Shown here: piece after piece, positions 8,122 to 16,450 of the stretch | How the letters are laid out: every line of letters starts with the position of its first letter | Numbering within the stretch: the first letter of the stretch is position 1 | From: Rahnella ecdela | GTDB taxonomy: Bacteria; Pseudomonadota; Gammaproteobacteria; Enterobacterales; Enterobacteriaceae | Assembly: GCF_019049625.1 (NCBI RefSeq) | Contig: NZ_JAFMOY010000131.1 | Location: forward strand, 248,001-312,000 | Length of the DNA stretch: 64,000 nucleotides | Direction of reading: 5' to 3' | Made by a program: the position numbers and the translations under genes | Notes under the pieces: generated by a model | What the model was told of the DNA's origin: nothing | The model's database searches: none | Seen by the model: the letters and a program-made list of their open reading frames with translations, nothing else

Positions 8122-9558
8122 ATGCAAGCGACTGAACTGATGAATGAAATCAAAAAAGAGATTAGCGAACCCCTCGCTAAGCACGCTGAAGAGCGAAGTA
8201 GCGCGTTCCAGGATGAAGTTACTCAGTACCTGGAGCGTCACCCGCAAACCCTTCACGTCGACGTCCTGCTCACCGATCTCAATGGCTCCTTCCGCGGCAA
8301 ACGCATTCCCGTCTCAGCACTCCGTAAACTCGAAAAAGGCTGTTATTTCCCAGCATCGGTATTCGCTATGGACATTCTCGGTAATGTCGTGGAAGAAGCC
8401 GGGTTAGGCCAGGAACTGGGCGAACCCGATCGCATCTGTATTCCGGTTCCCGGTACTTTAACGCCGTCAGCTTCCGACCCTGAACATATCGGTCAGCTGC
8501 TTCTGACCATGCTTGACGAAGATGGCACTCCCTTTAACGTTGAACCACGCAATGTGCTGAATCATATCTGGCAAACATTGCGCCAGCGGGGTTTGTTCCC
8601 GGTGGTAGCGGTAGAGCTGGAGTTCTATCTGCTCGACAGGCAGCGCGATGCACAAGGCTATATTCAGCCGCCGTGTACGCCTGGCACGCAGGAACGCAGC
8701 ATGCATACCCAGGTTTACTCCGTCGATAATCTCGATCACTTTGCCGATGTGCTGAGTGACATTGACCGTCTGGCGCACATTCAGGGATTACCTGCGGACG
8801 GCGCGGTGGCTGAGTCTTCGCCGGGACAGTTCGAAATCAATCTGCATCACAGTGAAAACATTCTGCGTGCCTGCGATTACGCGCTGATGCTAAAACGTCT
8901 GGTGCGTCTGGTGGCAGAAAATCACGATATGGACGCCACGTTTATGGCGAAACCGTACGATGAATACGCGGGCAGCGGGATGCACATCCATCTGAGCGTG
9001 CTCGACGATAACGGCAAAAACCTGTTTGCCGGTGCCGGTGGCGAAGATTCTGAGCTGATGAAACGCTCTCTCGCCGGAATGATTGCTTTAATGCCTGCCT
9101 CGATGGCGGTGTTAGCGCCGAACATCAATGCCTTCCGCCGCTTCCAGCCAGGCATGTATGTGCCGACGCAGGCGTCGTGGGGCCACAATAACCGCACCGT
9201 TGCGCTGCGTGTTCCGTGTGGCACAACCGCCGATCACCGAGTGGAATACCGCGTGGCCGGAGCTGATGCCAACCCGTATTTAGTGGTCGCTACCGTGCTG
9301 GCGGGCATGTTGTATGGTCTGGATAACGAGCTGCCATTACCGGAACCCGTCACCGGTAACGGTCTGGAACAGGAAGGTATTCCGCTGCCTATCCGCCAGA
9401 GCGATGCGCTGTATGATTTTGATGAGCAGCCCGCGCTGAAAAAAATCCTTGGTGAACGTTTTTCCCAGGTCTATCACACCTGTAAATCTGACGAATTGTT
9501 GCAGTTTGAACGGCGTGTAACGGAGACGGAAATAGACTGGATGCTGAAAAACGCGTAG
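8122..9558 (+). CDS. puuA: Gamma-glutamylputrescine synthetase PuuA
   Basis: A 478-residue ATP-dependent ligase of the glutamine-synthetase fold that joins glutamate to putrescine, the first committed step of the Puu pathway. The beta-grasp domain covers about residues 30-125 and the catalytic domain 130-478, with VELEFYLLD (metal-binding Glu), ESSPGQFEINL, GSGMHIHLS and a closing ETEIDWMLKNA identical in style to E. coli PuuA. The N-terminus differs from E. coli but the core is strongly conserved. It is transcribed away from puuDRB and ends at its own terminator, so puuP must be reached by read-through or a separate promoter. Confidence 0.95.
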   Translation: MQATELMNEIKKEISEPLAKHAEERSSAFQDEVTQYLERHPQTLHVDVLLTDLNGSFRGKRIPVSALRKLEKGCYFPASVFAMDILGNVVEEAGLGQELGEPDRICIPVPGTLTPSASDPEHIGQLLLTMLDEDGTPFNVEPRNVLNHIWQTLRQRGLFPVVAVELEFYLLDRQRDAQGYIQPPCTPGTQERSMHTQVYSVDNLDHFADVLSDIDRLAHIQGLPADGAVAESSPGQFEINLHHSENILRACDYALMLKRLVRLVAENHDMDATFMAKPYDEYAGSGMHIHLSVLDDNGKNLFAGAGGEDSELMKRSLAGMIALMPASMAVLAPNINAFRRFQPGMYVPTQASWGHNNRTVALRVPCGTTADHRVEYRVAGADANPYLVVATVLAGMLYGLDNELPLPEPVTGNGLEQEGIPLPIRQSDALYDFDEQPALKKILGERFSQVYHTCKSDELLQFERRVTETEIDWMLKNA

Positions 9559-9670
9559 TAAATGGTTAATGCACATGCACGGATGTTTAAAACTGGAAAA
9601 GAATTCGTAACTCGACGCCTCTGAATGTTGTCATTCATGCGTGATTTGTGCAAAATACGCCGCACTGCAG

Positions 9671-9705
9671 ATAACCGACGCTTAAAGGCGCCGGTTATTT
9701 TTTTT
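9671..9705 (+). terminator. Intrinsic terminator after puuA
   Basis: Stem ATAACCG / CGGTTAT extended by CGC / GCG past one mismatch, loop about TTAAA, followed by eight T residues. Confidence 0.85.
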
Positions 9706-10020
9706 GTATATGCAGTACCCAAACTAATTCAACAGAGGCCGGACCCAGATCCGGATAGATAACAAGGTTCGTGTGCGATCCCAAATTAAAAACGGTCGCC
9801 ACTATGAGGAAATGTAACATGGGGCAATACTTCAAACCTGTACCGGTGCCCGCCGGTGCTTCTTTCAGCTGCGGCCAAATTCGCACAGCCTTCACCTTCG
9901 CAATCAGCGACGTGAAGATCTATCCCCCGTTTACTGGTAATAACTCACGAAGTTTTCCCTGTTCGTTGCTTTCAGAGGCGTTTAAGCGCCCGGTGTCTGC
10001 AATCCAGGGAGGGCTGAGCC
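9706..10020 (+). other. puuP leader region with possible upstream ORF
   Basis: 315 bp between the puuA terminator and puuP. A frame from ATG 9819 to 10031 encodes 70 residues rich in proline early on (KPVPVPAG, IYPPFTG) and runs 11 bp into puuP. GGAAATG just precedes its start. It could be a translated leader controlling puuP, or chance. A GC-rich hairpin CCGGTGCCCGCCGG follows its start. I recognise no known riboswitch. Confidence 0.3.
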
Positions 10021-11397
10021 ATGTCTGCTAATACATCTGCCGCTCCGGCCACTCAGCGCGTACAACTGCGTAAAACTCTGACACTGGTACAGGTCGTCAT
10101 GATGGGGCTTGCCTATCTGCAACCGATGACCATTTTCGATACGTTCGGCATCGTTTCCGGCCTGACCGATGGTCACGTCGCCACCGCGTATATCTTCGCG
10201 CTGATCGCCGTACTGTTTACTGCCGTGAGCTACGGCAAACTGGTGCAGCGTTTCCCGTCTGCCGGTTCTGCTTATACTTACGCGCAAAAAGCCATCAGCC
10301 CGCACGTCGGCTTTATGGTCGGCTGGTCATCGCTGCTGGACTACCTGTTCATGCCGATGATCAACATTCTGCTGGCGAAAATCTATCTGGAAGCCATCTT
10401 CCCTGGCATACCGTCGTGGATATTCGTGGTGGCGCTGGTTGGTATGATGACCGCGTTCAACCTGCGTGGCATTAAGGTCGTCGCTAACCTCAACAGCATT
10501 ATTGTTGTGGTACAGGTCGCGATCATGGTGGTCTTCCTGGGTCTGTTAGTCCGTGGCGTTTACATGGGCGAGGGCATGGGCACGCTGGCAACCACTAAAC
10601 CATTCTTCAGTGAGAATGCGCACGTGGTGCCGATGATCACCGGCGCAACCATACTTTGCTTCTCGTTCCTGGGCTTCGACGGCATCAGCTCACTGTCTGA
10701 AGAAACCCCGAATGCAGGCAAAGTTATTCCGAAAGCGATTTTCCTGACCGCGTTGATTGGCGGCGTGATCTTTGTTGTGGTGTCTTACTTCCTGCAACTG
10801 TACTTCCCGGACATTTCGCGCTTTAAAGATCCCGATGCGTCACAGCCTGAAATCATGCTGTACGTGGCAGGTAAGTTCTTCCAGTCTGTCATCCTGTGCT
10901 TCAGTTGTGTGACCGTTCTGGCATCCGGTATGGCAGCGCACGCGGGTGTTTCCCGTCTGCTGTACGTGATGGGCCGTGACGGCGTATTCCCGGAAAAACT
11001 GTTCGGTTATGTGCATCCGAAATGGCGTACCCCGACGTTCAACGTCTTGCTGGTGGGCGTAGTGGCGATGTCAGCGGTGACGTTTGATCTGGTGACGGCA
11101 ACCGCGCTGATTAACTTTGGTGCGCTGGTGGCGTTCACCTTTGTGAACCTGTCGGTAATTTCACAGTTCTACATCCGTGAAAAACGTAACCGCACGTTGA
11201 AAGATCACATCAACTATCTGGTCCTGCCGGTGATTGGTGCGCTGACTGTTGGTGCGCTGTGGCTGAATCTGGAAGCGAGCTCGATGACGCTGGGCTTAGT
11301 CTGGGGCGCGATTGGTCTCGGGTATCTGGCGTTTATCACCAATGCGTTCAGGAAGCAGCCGCCGCAGATGAGTGGTGAGATAGCGCCGGAAGCTTGA
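10021..11397 (+). CDS. puuP: Putrescine importer PuuP
   Basis: A 458-residue inner-membrane APC-superfamily permease importing putrescine with protons. Twelve hydrophobic segments are visible, starting [21 protein letters not shown]. The stretches [40 protein letters not shown] and [12 protein letters not shown] are near-identical to E. coli PuuP. GGGAGGGC stands before the ATG. It supplies the substrate for PuuA just upstream. A terminator closes the gene, after which the gene-free inverted-repeat region begins. Confidence 0.95.
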   Translation: MSANTSAAPATQRVQLRKTLTLVQVVMMGLAYLQPMTIFDTFGIVSGLTDGHVATAYIFALIAVLFTAVSYGKLVQRFPSAGSAYTYAQKAISPHVGFMVGWSSLLDYLFMPMINILLAKIYLEAIFPGIPSWIFVVALVGMMTAFNLRGIKVVANLNSIIVVVQVAIMVVFLGLLVRGVYMGEGMGTLATTKPFFSENAHVVPMITGATILCFSFLGFDGISSLSEETPNAGKVIPKAIFLTALIGGVIFVVVSYFLQLYFPDISRFKDPDASQPEIMLYVAGKFFQSVILCFSCVTVLASGMAAHAGVSRLLYVMGRDGVFPEKLFGYVHPKWRTPTFNVLLVGVVAMSAVTFDLVTATALINFGALVAFTFVNLSVISQFYIREKRNRTLKDHINYLVLPVIGALTVGALWLNLEASSMTLGLVWGAIGLGYLAFITNAFRKQPPQMSGEIAPEA

Positions 11398-11401
11398 TGT
11401 T

Positions 11402-11431
11402 TGCCCTTTAGAAAGGGCAGGAAACTTTTTT
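11402..11431 (+). terminator. Terminator after puuP
   Basis: Stem TGCCCTTT / AAAGGGCA with a 2-nt loop right after the stop codon, with a short T-run at 11426-11431. Confidence 0.65.
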
Positions 11432-11528
11432 GCAGATGGCCGCTGCAATGGCGGCCTCGAAAGTCGGATTTATGAAAATTTCGGTTTTTCAATAAAGGTT
11501 GTCAAATGGCCTTTTGCGCCGAAACCGA

Positions 11529-11557
11529 CGAGAGAGGAAAGTGCTTTTCCTCTCTCG
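11529..11557. other. Hairpin of the left repeat arm
   Basis: Stem CGAGAGAGGAAA / TTTCCTCTCTCG around GTGCT, directly after the GCGCCGAAACCG block. Its counterpart in the right arm has a different stem sequence but the same tip. Confidence 0.75.
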
Positions 11558-11927
11558 ACTCTCCTCGCTTTTTTCACTACGCGCTTCGCTTTTTACAATG
11601 TTTCAGGTGCTATTGCGACAGGCTGGAAATCTTGCCGCTGTGCGGTACCTTCTCTCGGTCTTCGAGCCATAGGTCTCGAAGCCGCTCCGTTCAGCAAGAT
11701 TTTTGAATCGCCCGCACGATCTTAAATTCAACAGCAAACTGATGTTTATCTTTTAGAAAAGTGGATTGGCGTGCTCAAAAATGGCACCGAATGAACGGTT
11801 CGAGACATATGGCTCGAAACCTGAAATTCGGGAATCGCGCAGCGATGACATTTTGCGCCACTCGCTTAAGTGACAGAACTTGTCCGTCGTGCTTGCGATA
11901 GCGCGCAGTAAAAAAGCGCGGAGGTAT

Positions 11928-11958
11928 CCAAAGGAGGGGAAGCACTTCCCTCCTTTGG
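11928..11958. other. Hairpin of the right repeat arm
   Basis: Stem CCAAAGGAGGGGAAG / CTTCCCTCCTTTGG, one bulged G. Read on the minus strand its tip is AAGTGCTT, as in the left arm, while the stem bases differ and remain paired. Confidence 0.75.
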
Positions 11959-12085
11959 GCGGTTTCGGCGCAACGAGTTAAATGATCATTGCACGTGAGA
12001 AACCGAAATTTACTCGGTCAGTTTTTAACGACGGTAACTCACTGCTTTTGAAAAACCGAAATTTGCACTATTCAAAAAGGGGCCT

Positions 12086-12100
12086 TTGGGGAATCCCCAA
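12086..12100 (-). terminator. Possible terminator of sbcB
   Basis: Palindrome TTGGGGAATCCCCAA three bases past the sbcB stop, followed on the minus strand by a GC-rich stretch and five T. Confidence 0.4.
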
Positions 12101-12102
12101 AA

Positions 12103-13530
12103 TCACCCGAGCAGTTTCTTCCCGTATTCAAACAGCGCCTTGAGAAGCGCCATCTTCTCAACATCCCCCTCATGCAAGTTATAGAGCGACTCAAGCTCTA
12201 AAATATACGCCTGCACACGTTCGTCCGTCAGTTTGTCCTGACGATGTGCCATCCAGCGTTTTTGCTCGGCGTCAGTCAGCGTGGCAGGGTAGTTGCGCGC
12301 ACGGAAACGGAACAACAGCGGCTCGATGCGCGAATCGTTAAAGGTCAGATCCAGCGCAGGAAGGTTCTCCGGGCGGGTTTCCAGAATGATGCGCATTGCG
12401 GCGCGATCGGCATCGCTGAAGAAGCCATCGTAAAGGCGGCCATCCACGTCATCAGATGCCGTAAAGGGCTCGGCCTCAGCAAACATCGTGACCACTTTCT
12501 CGCGCACCTGCGGGTTCTGGCGCAGTAGCTGCAAATTCTCAAGACAGCGCTGACGATCAATGCCCAGACGTTCGGCGTTTTCCGGCAACAGCGTTTTGGC
12601 CGGAGCCAGCACCGGACATTTATTGATATGCACCAGTTTGATCGGCAGCGGAGACTGACCTGCCTGTAACGCGTCGCGGCGGCTGTAAAGACGTTCACGC
12701 ATTTCATCAGGATTAAGATCTAACAGCGTCGACATATCACCGGCAAGGTCGCACATGATCACGGCGTTCTTGTTTTCAGGATGCCACGCCAGCGGCGCGA
12801 CCCAGGCGGTGTTGCCGCGCGCAGCACCAAACATACCGGAGACATGCACCAGCGGTGCCATGGCAGGGATGTCGATCAGCGTATTCAGCTTATGCTTGCT
12901 GCGGTGTTCCAGCAGGAAACCGAACAGACGCGGCTGTGCCTGTTTCACCAGCTTCGCCATCGCGATGGTGGCGTAGACGTCAGCCATCGCGTCGTGCGCA
13001 TTTTCATGTTCAATGCCGTTAGCTTTGGTCAGATGTTCCAGACGGAAACTCGGGAAACCGTCATCATTTTCCGGCCAGTTGATGCCTTCAGGGCGCAGCG
13101 CATAACAGGCACGCATCACATCGAGCAAATCCCAGCGGGAATTGCCGTTCTGCCAGCTGTAGGCATAAGGGTCATAAAAGTTGCGATAAAGGATATTACG
13201 GCTGACTTCATCGTCGAAACGGATATTGTTATACCCGACAATGCAGGTGCCCGGCACGCTGAACGCTTTATGGATCTGCGCTGTAAACTCGGCTTCGATC
13301 ACGCCACGTTCCAGCGCGATTTGTGGCGTAATGCCGGTGATCATCACCGCTTCAGGTTCTGGCAGATAATCGTCAGAAGGGCGGCAATAAATTACCAGAG
13401 GTTCTTCAATGATATTGAAATCTTCGTCGGTTCTTACTCCGGCAAACTGCGCCGGCCTGTCCAGCGCCGGATTCTTACCGAAGGTCTCGTAATCATGGAA
13501 ATAAAAAGTTTTTTGCGGCTTGTCTGACAT
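12103..13530 (-). CDS. sbcB: Exodeoxyribonuclease I (ExoI)
   Basis: A 475-residue 3'-5' single-strand DNA exonuclease used in mismatch repair and recombination, recruited by SSB. The N-terminal DEDDh nuclease domain shows FHDYETFG (catalytic Asp/Glu), GYNNIRFDDEV and HDAMADVYATI. The SH3-like and helical C-terminal domains follow, e.g. WVAPLAWHPENKNAVIM, a segment shared with E. coli. Start at 13530 (MSDKPQ) gives exactly the E. coli length; an earlier in-frame start would add 21 residues with no family match. Its 3' end abuts the gene-free inverted-repeat region. Confidence 0.95.
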   Translation of the reverse strand: MSDKPQKTFYFHDYETFGKNPALDRPAQFAGVRTDEDFNIIEEPLVIYCRPSDDYLPEPEAVMITGITPQIALERGVIEAEFTAQIHKAFSVPGTCIVGYNNIRFDDEVSRNILYRNFYDPYAYSWQNGNSRWDLLDVMRACYALRPEGINWPENDDGFPSFRLEHLTKANGIEHENAHDAMADVYATIAMAKLVKQAQPRLFGFLLEHRSKHKLNTLIDIPAMAPLVHVSGMFGAARGNTAWVAPLAWHPENKNAVIMCDLAGDMSTLLDLNPDEMRERLYSRRDALQAGQSPLPIKLVHINKCPVLAPAKTLLPENAERLGIDRQRCLENLQLLRQNPQVREKVVTMFAEAEPFTASDDVDGRLYDGFFSDADRAAMRIILETRPENLPALDLTFNDSRIEPLLFRFRARNYPATLTDAEQKRWMAHRQDKLTDERVQAYILELESLYNLHEGDVEKMALLKALFEYGKKLLG

Positions 13531-13755
13531 TACGAAAATAACCTTATCACTGCGGGAATGGGGACGAACTCCAGATAGGATACCATCCGCCACAATGATG
13601 TCATGACAAAATGCACTGAGGTGGAATCCATCGCTAAAAACGACACCTTATCCGGCATCAAACAGCCAAAACCCTGACATAACCGGGGTGAATGCCTGTG
13701 ACAACTCGGCTAAACTACCGCCTAATCTGAATTCAAGCCTTACGGCAGGCCCAAC

Positions 13756-14853
13756 GTGCGTCTCGATAAGAAAATTTCTCAGCTGGATAACGTCATTTAC
13801 CGTAATTACCGCATCACTCACGCCCTGCGTATTGCGGTGGCGTTCATTTTGACATTTCTGATTGTCCGGCTGACTGAAATCCCCGAAGGTACCTGGCCGC
13901 TGATCACTCTGGTGGTGGTGATGGGGCCGATTTCGTTTTGGGGAAATGTCGTCCAGCGGGTGCTTGAGCGCATTACGGGCACCGTTCTGGGCGCAGCTTC
14001 CGGGCTGATTGCCCTATGGCTTGAGCTGTATTCGTTTCCGGTAATGCTGGTCTGGTGCGGCATAGTGATGTTTGTCTGCGGCTATCTGACGCTCGGTAAA
14101 CGTCCGTATATGGCGTTGCTGATTGGTATTACGCTGGCAGTCGTCTGCGGGGCGGGGCCGGGGGATATGAAAATGGCACTCTGGCGGTCGGGCGATGTGA
14201 TTTTCGGATCCCTGCTGGCGCTGTTTTTTGCCAGTATTTATCCGCAGCGCGCGTTTGTTCACTGGCGCATGCAGATGGCCGATTACCTGATGTCGCTGAA
14301 CAAACTCTACAGCGCGTGGCTGTCGCCGAATATGCTCGAACGTCCGCATCTGCACGGCAAAATGAAAACGTCTATGAGCCAGATGATCAAGATGCGTTCT
14401 TTGTTCGCGCCCGCCAGTAAAGAATCACATATACCACGCGAAGTGTTTGACGCTATCCAGACGCTGAGCCGCAACCTGTTGTGTACGCTGGAACTGCTGG
14501 CCGATGCTTACTGGAGTTCGCGTGAAAGCCATTTTCTGATGCTCAATGCCCGCACGCTGCGCAGTGCGCAGTTGCTGATGCTCAGCACGCTTGAAAAACT
14601 CAGTCTTATGCTGATGAACGGCACGAAGGGTGATGAACTGACCATCAATCATCAGCTCAATGAGTCTGCGGACGAACTGAAAGCGCTTATGGTAGAAATG
14701 AATGCGGCAAATCATCTGGAAGCGCAGGTCTATGGTTATGTCTGGCTGAGCGCGCAGGTGGCGGAACAACTGAAGTCTATGGGCGACCTCATCACCATGA
14801 CGATGCAGAAAGAAGACGCTCAAATAAGCAGCGGTAAAACAACGAAAGCATGA
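13756..14853 (+). CDS. FUSC-family inner-membrane protein, YeeA-like
   Basis: A 365-residue membrane protein of the aromatic-acid-exporter/fusaric-acid-resistance (FUSC) superfamily. Six transmembrane helices occupy about residues 25-170 (ALRIAVAFILTFLIVRL; WPLITLVVVMGPISFWGNVV), followed by a cytosolic helical domain. It is collinear with E. coli YeeA, including SFWGNVV and the QRAFVHWR segment after the last helix. The start is a GTG, as the homology begins at that codon (RLDKKIS). YeeA has no well-defined substrate. It diverges from sbcB across 225 bp. Confidence 0.85.
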   Translation: MRLDKKISQLDNVIYRNYRITHALRIAVAFILTFLIVRLTEIPEGTWPLITLVVVMGPISFWGNVVQRVLERITGTVLGAASGLIALWLELYSFPVMLVWCGIVMFVCGYLTLGKRPYMALLIGITLAVVCGAGPGDMKMALWRSGDVIFGSLLALFFASIYPQRAFVHWRMQMADYLMSLNKLYSAWLSPNMLERPHLHGKMKTSMSQMIKMRSLFAPASKESHIPREVFDAIQTLSRNLLCTLELLADAYWSSRESHFLMLNARTLRSAQLLMLSTLEKLSLMLMNGTKGDELTINHQLNESADELKALMVEMNAANHLEAQVYGYVWLSAQVAEQLKSMGDLITMTMQKEDAQISSGKTTKA

Positions 14854-15010
14854 AGGGATTTTTGTCTGTGGCCTAAAACGGGTAAGATAAAGCCATTGGA
14901 CGATTATCTGAGTGCGCAAACCATTCTTTGCTACGCTACTCTTTCAGGTGGCAAAACGGGATGCGACAAGTCAGTCACTGAATCTGTGTAACTTAATCGA
15001 AGGTGTTAAA

Positions 15011-15343
15011 ATGGACAATATCAATAAGCCGAGTTTCCAGGACGTTCTGGAGTTTGTGCGCATTTTCCGTCGTAAAAACAAATTACAACGTGAAATTGCT
15101 GACAACGAAAAGAAAATCCGTGACAACCAGAAACGTGTTCTGTTGCTCGACAACCTGAGCGATTACATCAAGCAGGGTATGAGCATCGACGAAATTCAGG
15201 CGATCATTGCCAGCATGCGCGGCGACTATGAAGATCGTGTTGATGATTACATCATCCGCAATGCAGACCTGTCGAAAGAACGTCGTGAAATGTCCAAGAA
15301 GCTGAAAGCGATGGGCGAAATCAAAGCCAACGAAACCAAGTAA
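15011..15343 (+). CDS. tmaR: Polar-localisation PTS regulator TmaR (YeeX)
   Basis: A 110-residue, highly charged, mostly coiled-coil cytosolic protein. In E. coli TmaR clusters at a cell pole and sequesters PTS Enzyme I there, tuning sugar uptake. The sequence [20 protein letters not shown] and the later [20 protein letters not shown] are almost identical to E. coli YeeX. The ATG at 15011 follows GAAGGTG; a longer frame upstream has no homology. It lies on the same strand as the FUSC gene 157 bp upstream, with its own terminator. Confidence 0.94.
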   Translation: MDNINKPSFQDVLEFVRIFRRKNKLQREIADNEKKIRDNQKRVLLLDNLSDYIKQGMSIDEIQAIIASMRGDYEDRVDDYIIRNADLSKERREMSKKLKAMGEIKANETK

Positions 15344-15362
15344 TTTCGTCGCCGCCTGAAGC

Positions 15363-15390
15363 AAAAACCGGGTATGTGCCCGGTTTTTTT
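15363..15390 (+). terminator. Intrinsic terminator after tmaR
   Basis: Stem AAACCGGG / CCCGGTTT with a TATGTG loop and seven T; it also lies at the 3' side of the convergent dehydrogenase gene. Confidence 0.9.
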
Positions 15391-15397
15391 ACGCCTG

Positions 15398-16366
15398 TTA
15401 TTTGCTCTGTTCCAGCACACGTACTGGTTTGTCCGCCAGAAACGCCTGAATATCTTCCACGGCTTCAGTGAAATACACCTGATAGTTGCCGTCGGAAACG
15501 TAGCCCAGATGCGGCGTCGCCAGCACGTTGGGTTGCATTCTGAATGGGTGGTCAGCAGGCAAGGGTTCGACGTCAAACACATCCAGCCCGGCACCGGCAA
15601 TCACACCGTTTTGTAACGCATCGAGCAGGGCCGTCTGATCGACAATCGCCGCGCGCGAGGTATTGATCAGCAGGGCGGAGGGCTTCATCTGTGCAAGATC
15701 CTGAGTGCCTAGCAAGCCGCGCGTACGTTCACCGAGCACCAGATGGATGGACACCACGTCGCTGGTTTGCAGCAATTCTTCTTTCGATGTGCAAAGTGTC
15801 ACGCCATGCTCAGCAGCGCGTTCGGCGGTCAGGTTCTGGCTCCACGCACAGACGTCCATGCCAAATGCCTGGGCGATTTGCGCCATCTTCTGTCCGATTT
15901 TGCCCAGTCCCAGCAAACCTAGTCGCTTACCACTCAGGCCAAAACCGAGCGTACTTTGCCACGGACCGTTGTGGCGTAATGCATTATTTTCAGTCACCAG
16001 ATGCCGCGCCAGTCCGAGGATCAGCGCCCAGGTCAGCTCCACCGGTGCGGCCTGTCCGCTGCCGGTTCCGCATACGGTCACACCGTGCTTTTTCGCTGCC
16101 GCGAGATCTACTGATGCATTGCGCATACCGGACGTGATCAGCAGTTTTAACTTTGGCAGACGGGCAAACAGCGCAGCGGTGAACGGAGTGCGCTCACGCA
16201 TAATCACCAGGATCTCCGCGTCTTTCAGGGTTTCGGCCAGTACGTTTTCGTTTTCAATATGTTCGGTAAGTGCGCGGCATTCTACCTGCGGCGAAAGTAC
16301 CTGCCAGTCAGCCAGCGAAAGGGAAATGTTTTGGTAATCATCAAGAATGAGGCATTGCAGTAGCAT
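15398..16366 (-). CDS. D-2-hydroxyacid dehydrogenase family protein
   Basis: A 322-residue NAD(P)-dependent oxidoreductase of the D-isomer-specific 2-hydroxyacid family (formate/glycerate dehydrogenase fold). The Rossmann motif is GLLGLGKIGQKMA (about residues 151-163). The catalytic residues are visible: Arg in NTSRAAIVD, Glu in DVFDVEPLP and His in ATPHLGYVS. It reduces a 2-keto acid or the reverse; the substrate is not predictable. It stands after the cirA group in the same direction with an 84-bp gap that includes a hairpin, so it is probably a separate unit. Confidence 0.85.
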   Translation of the reverse strand: MLLQCLILDDYQNISLSLADWQVLSPQVECRALTEHIENENVLAETLKDAEILVIMRERTPFTAALFARLPKLKLLITSGMRNASVDLAAAKKHGVTVCGTGSGQAAPVELTWALILGLARHLVTENNALRHNGPWQSTLGFGLSGKRLGLLGLGKIGQKMAQIAQAFGMDVCAWSQNLTAERAAEHGVTLCTSKEELLQTSDVVSIHLVLGERTRGLLGTQDLAQMKPSALLINTSRAAIVDQTALLDALQNGVIAGAGLDVFDVEPLPADHPFRMQPNVLATPHLGYVSDGNYQVYFTEAVEDIQAFLADKPVRVLEQSK

Positions 16367-16415
16367 GGAAATCCCTTATCTGAAAATAATGATAAAGAGA
16401 TATAGCACTGAAACT

Positions 16416-16438
16416 GCCGGGACGTGAAGTGTCCCGGC
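16416..16438 (-). terminator. Hairpin after cirA
   Basis: Perfect 8-bp stem GCCGGGAC / GTCCCGGC with a 7-nt loop, 12 bp past the cirA stop; no long T-run, so efficiency is uncertain. Confidence 0.5.
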
Positions 16439-16450
16439 GGGAGGTTATTG

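Larger units (their letters stand above)
11474..12066. repeat. Large gene-free inverted repeat, two diverged copies of a structured element
   Basis: The left arm (about 11474-11730) and the reverse complement of the right arm (about 11750-12066) share ordered blocks. AAATTTCGGTTTTTCAA is at 11476-11492 and, inverted, at 12048-12064, with another near copy at 11997-12012. GCGCCGAAACCG is at 11516-11527 and 11960-11971. A hairpin with AAGTGCTT at its tip follows in each arm, then a CGCTTTTTT...GCGC block (11563-11589 and 11895-11921), then TTCGAGCCATAGGTCTCGAA (11661-11680), matching 19 of 20 at 11799-11818. Spacing between blocks is similar in both arms. No credible gene lies inside. I do not recognise the element. 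Confidence 0.8.

Noticed and set aside
11506..11706. 66-codon frame inside the left arm of the inverted repeat
   Set aside because: Runs through the hairpin and repeat blocks; the right arm has no matching frame, so coding is not what is conserved.
12781..13527. 248-codon frame antisense to sbcB
   Set aside because: Mirror of a GC-rich, well-identified gene; His/Arg-rich translation without motifs.
16381..16400. Second Fur-like sequence (AATAATGATAAA) before the 2-hydroxyacid dehydrogenase gene
   Set aside because: Only one half matches and the other half is missing; too weak to call.
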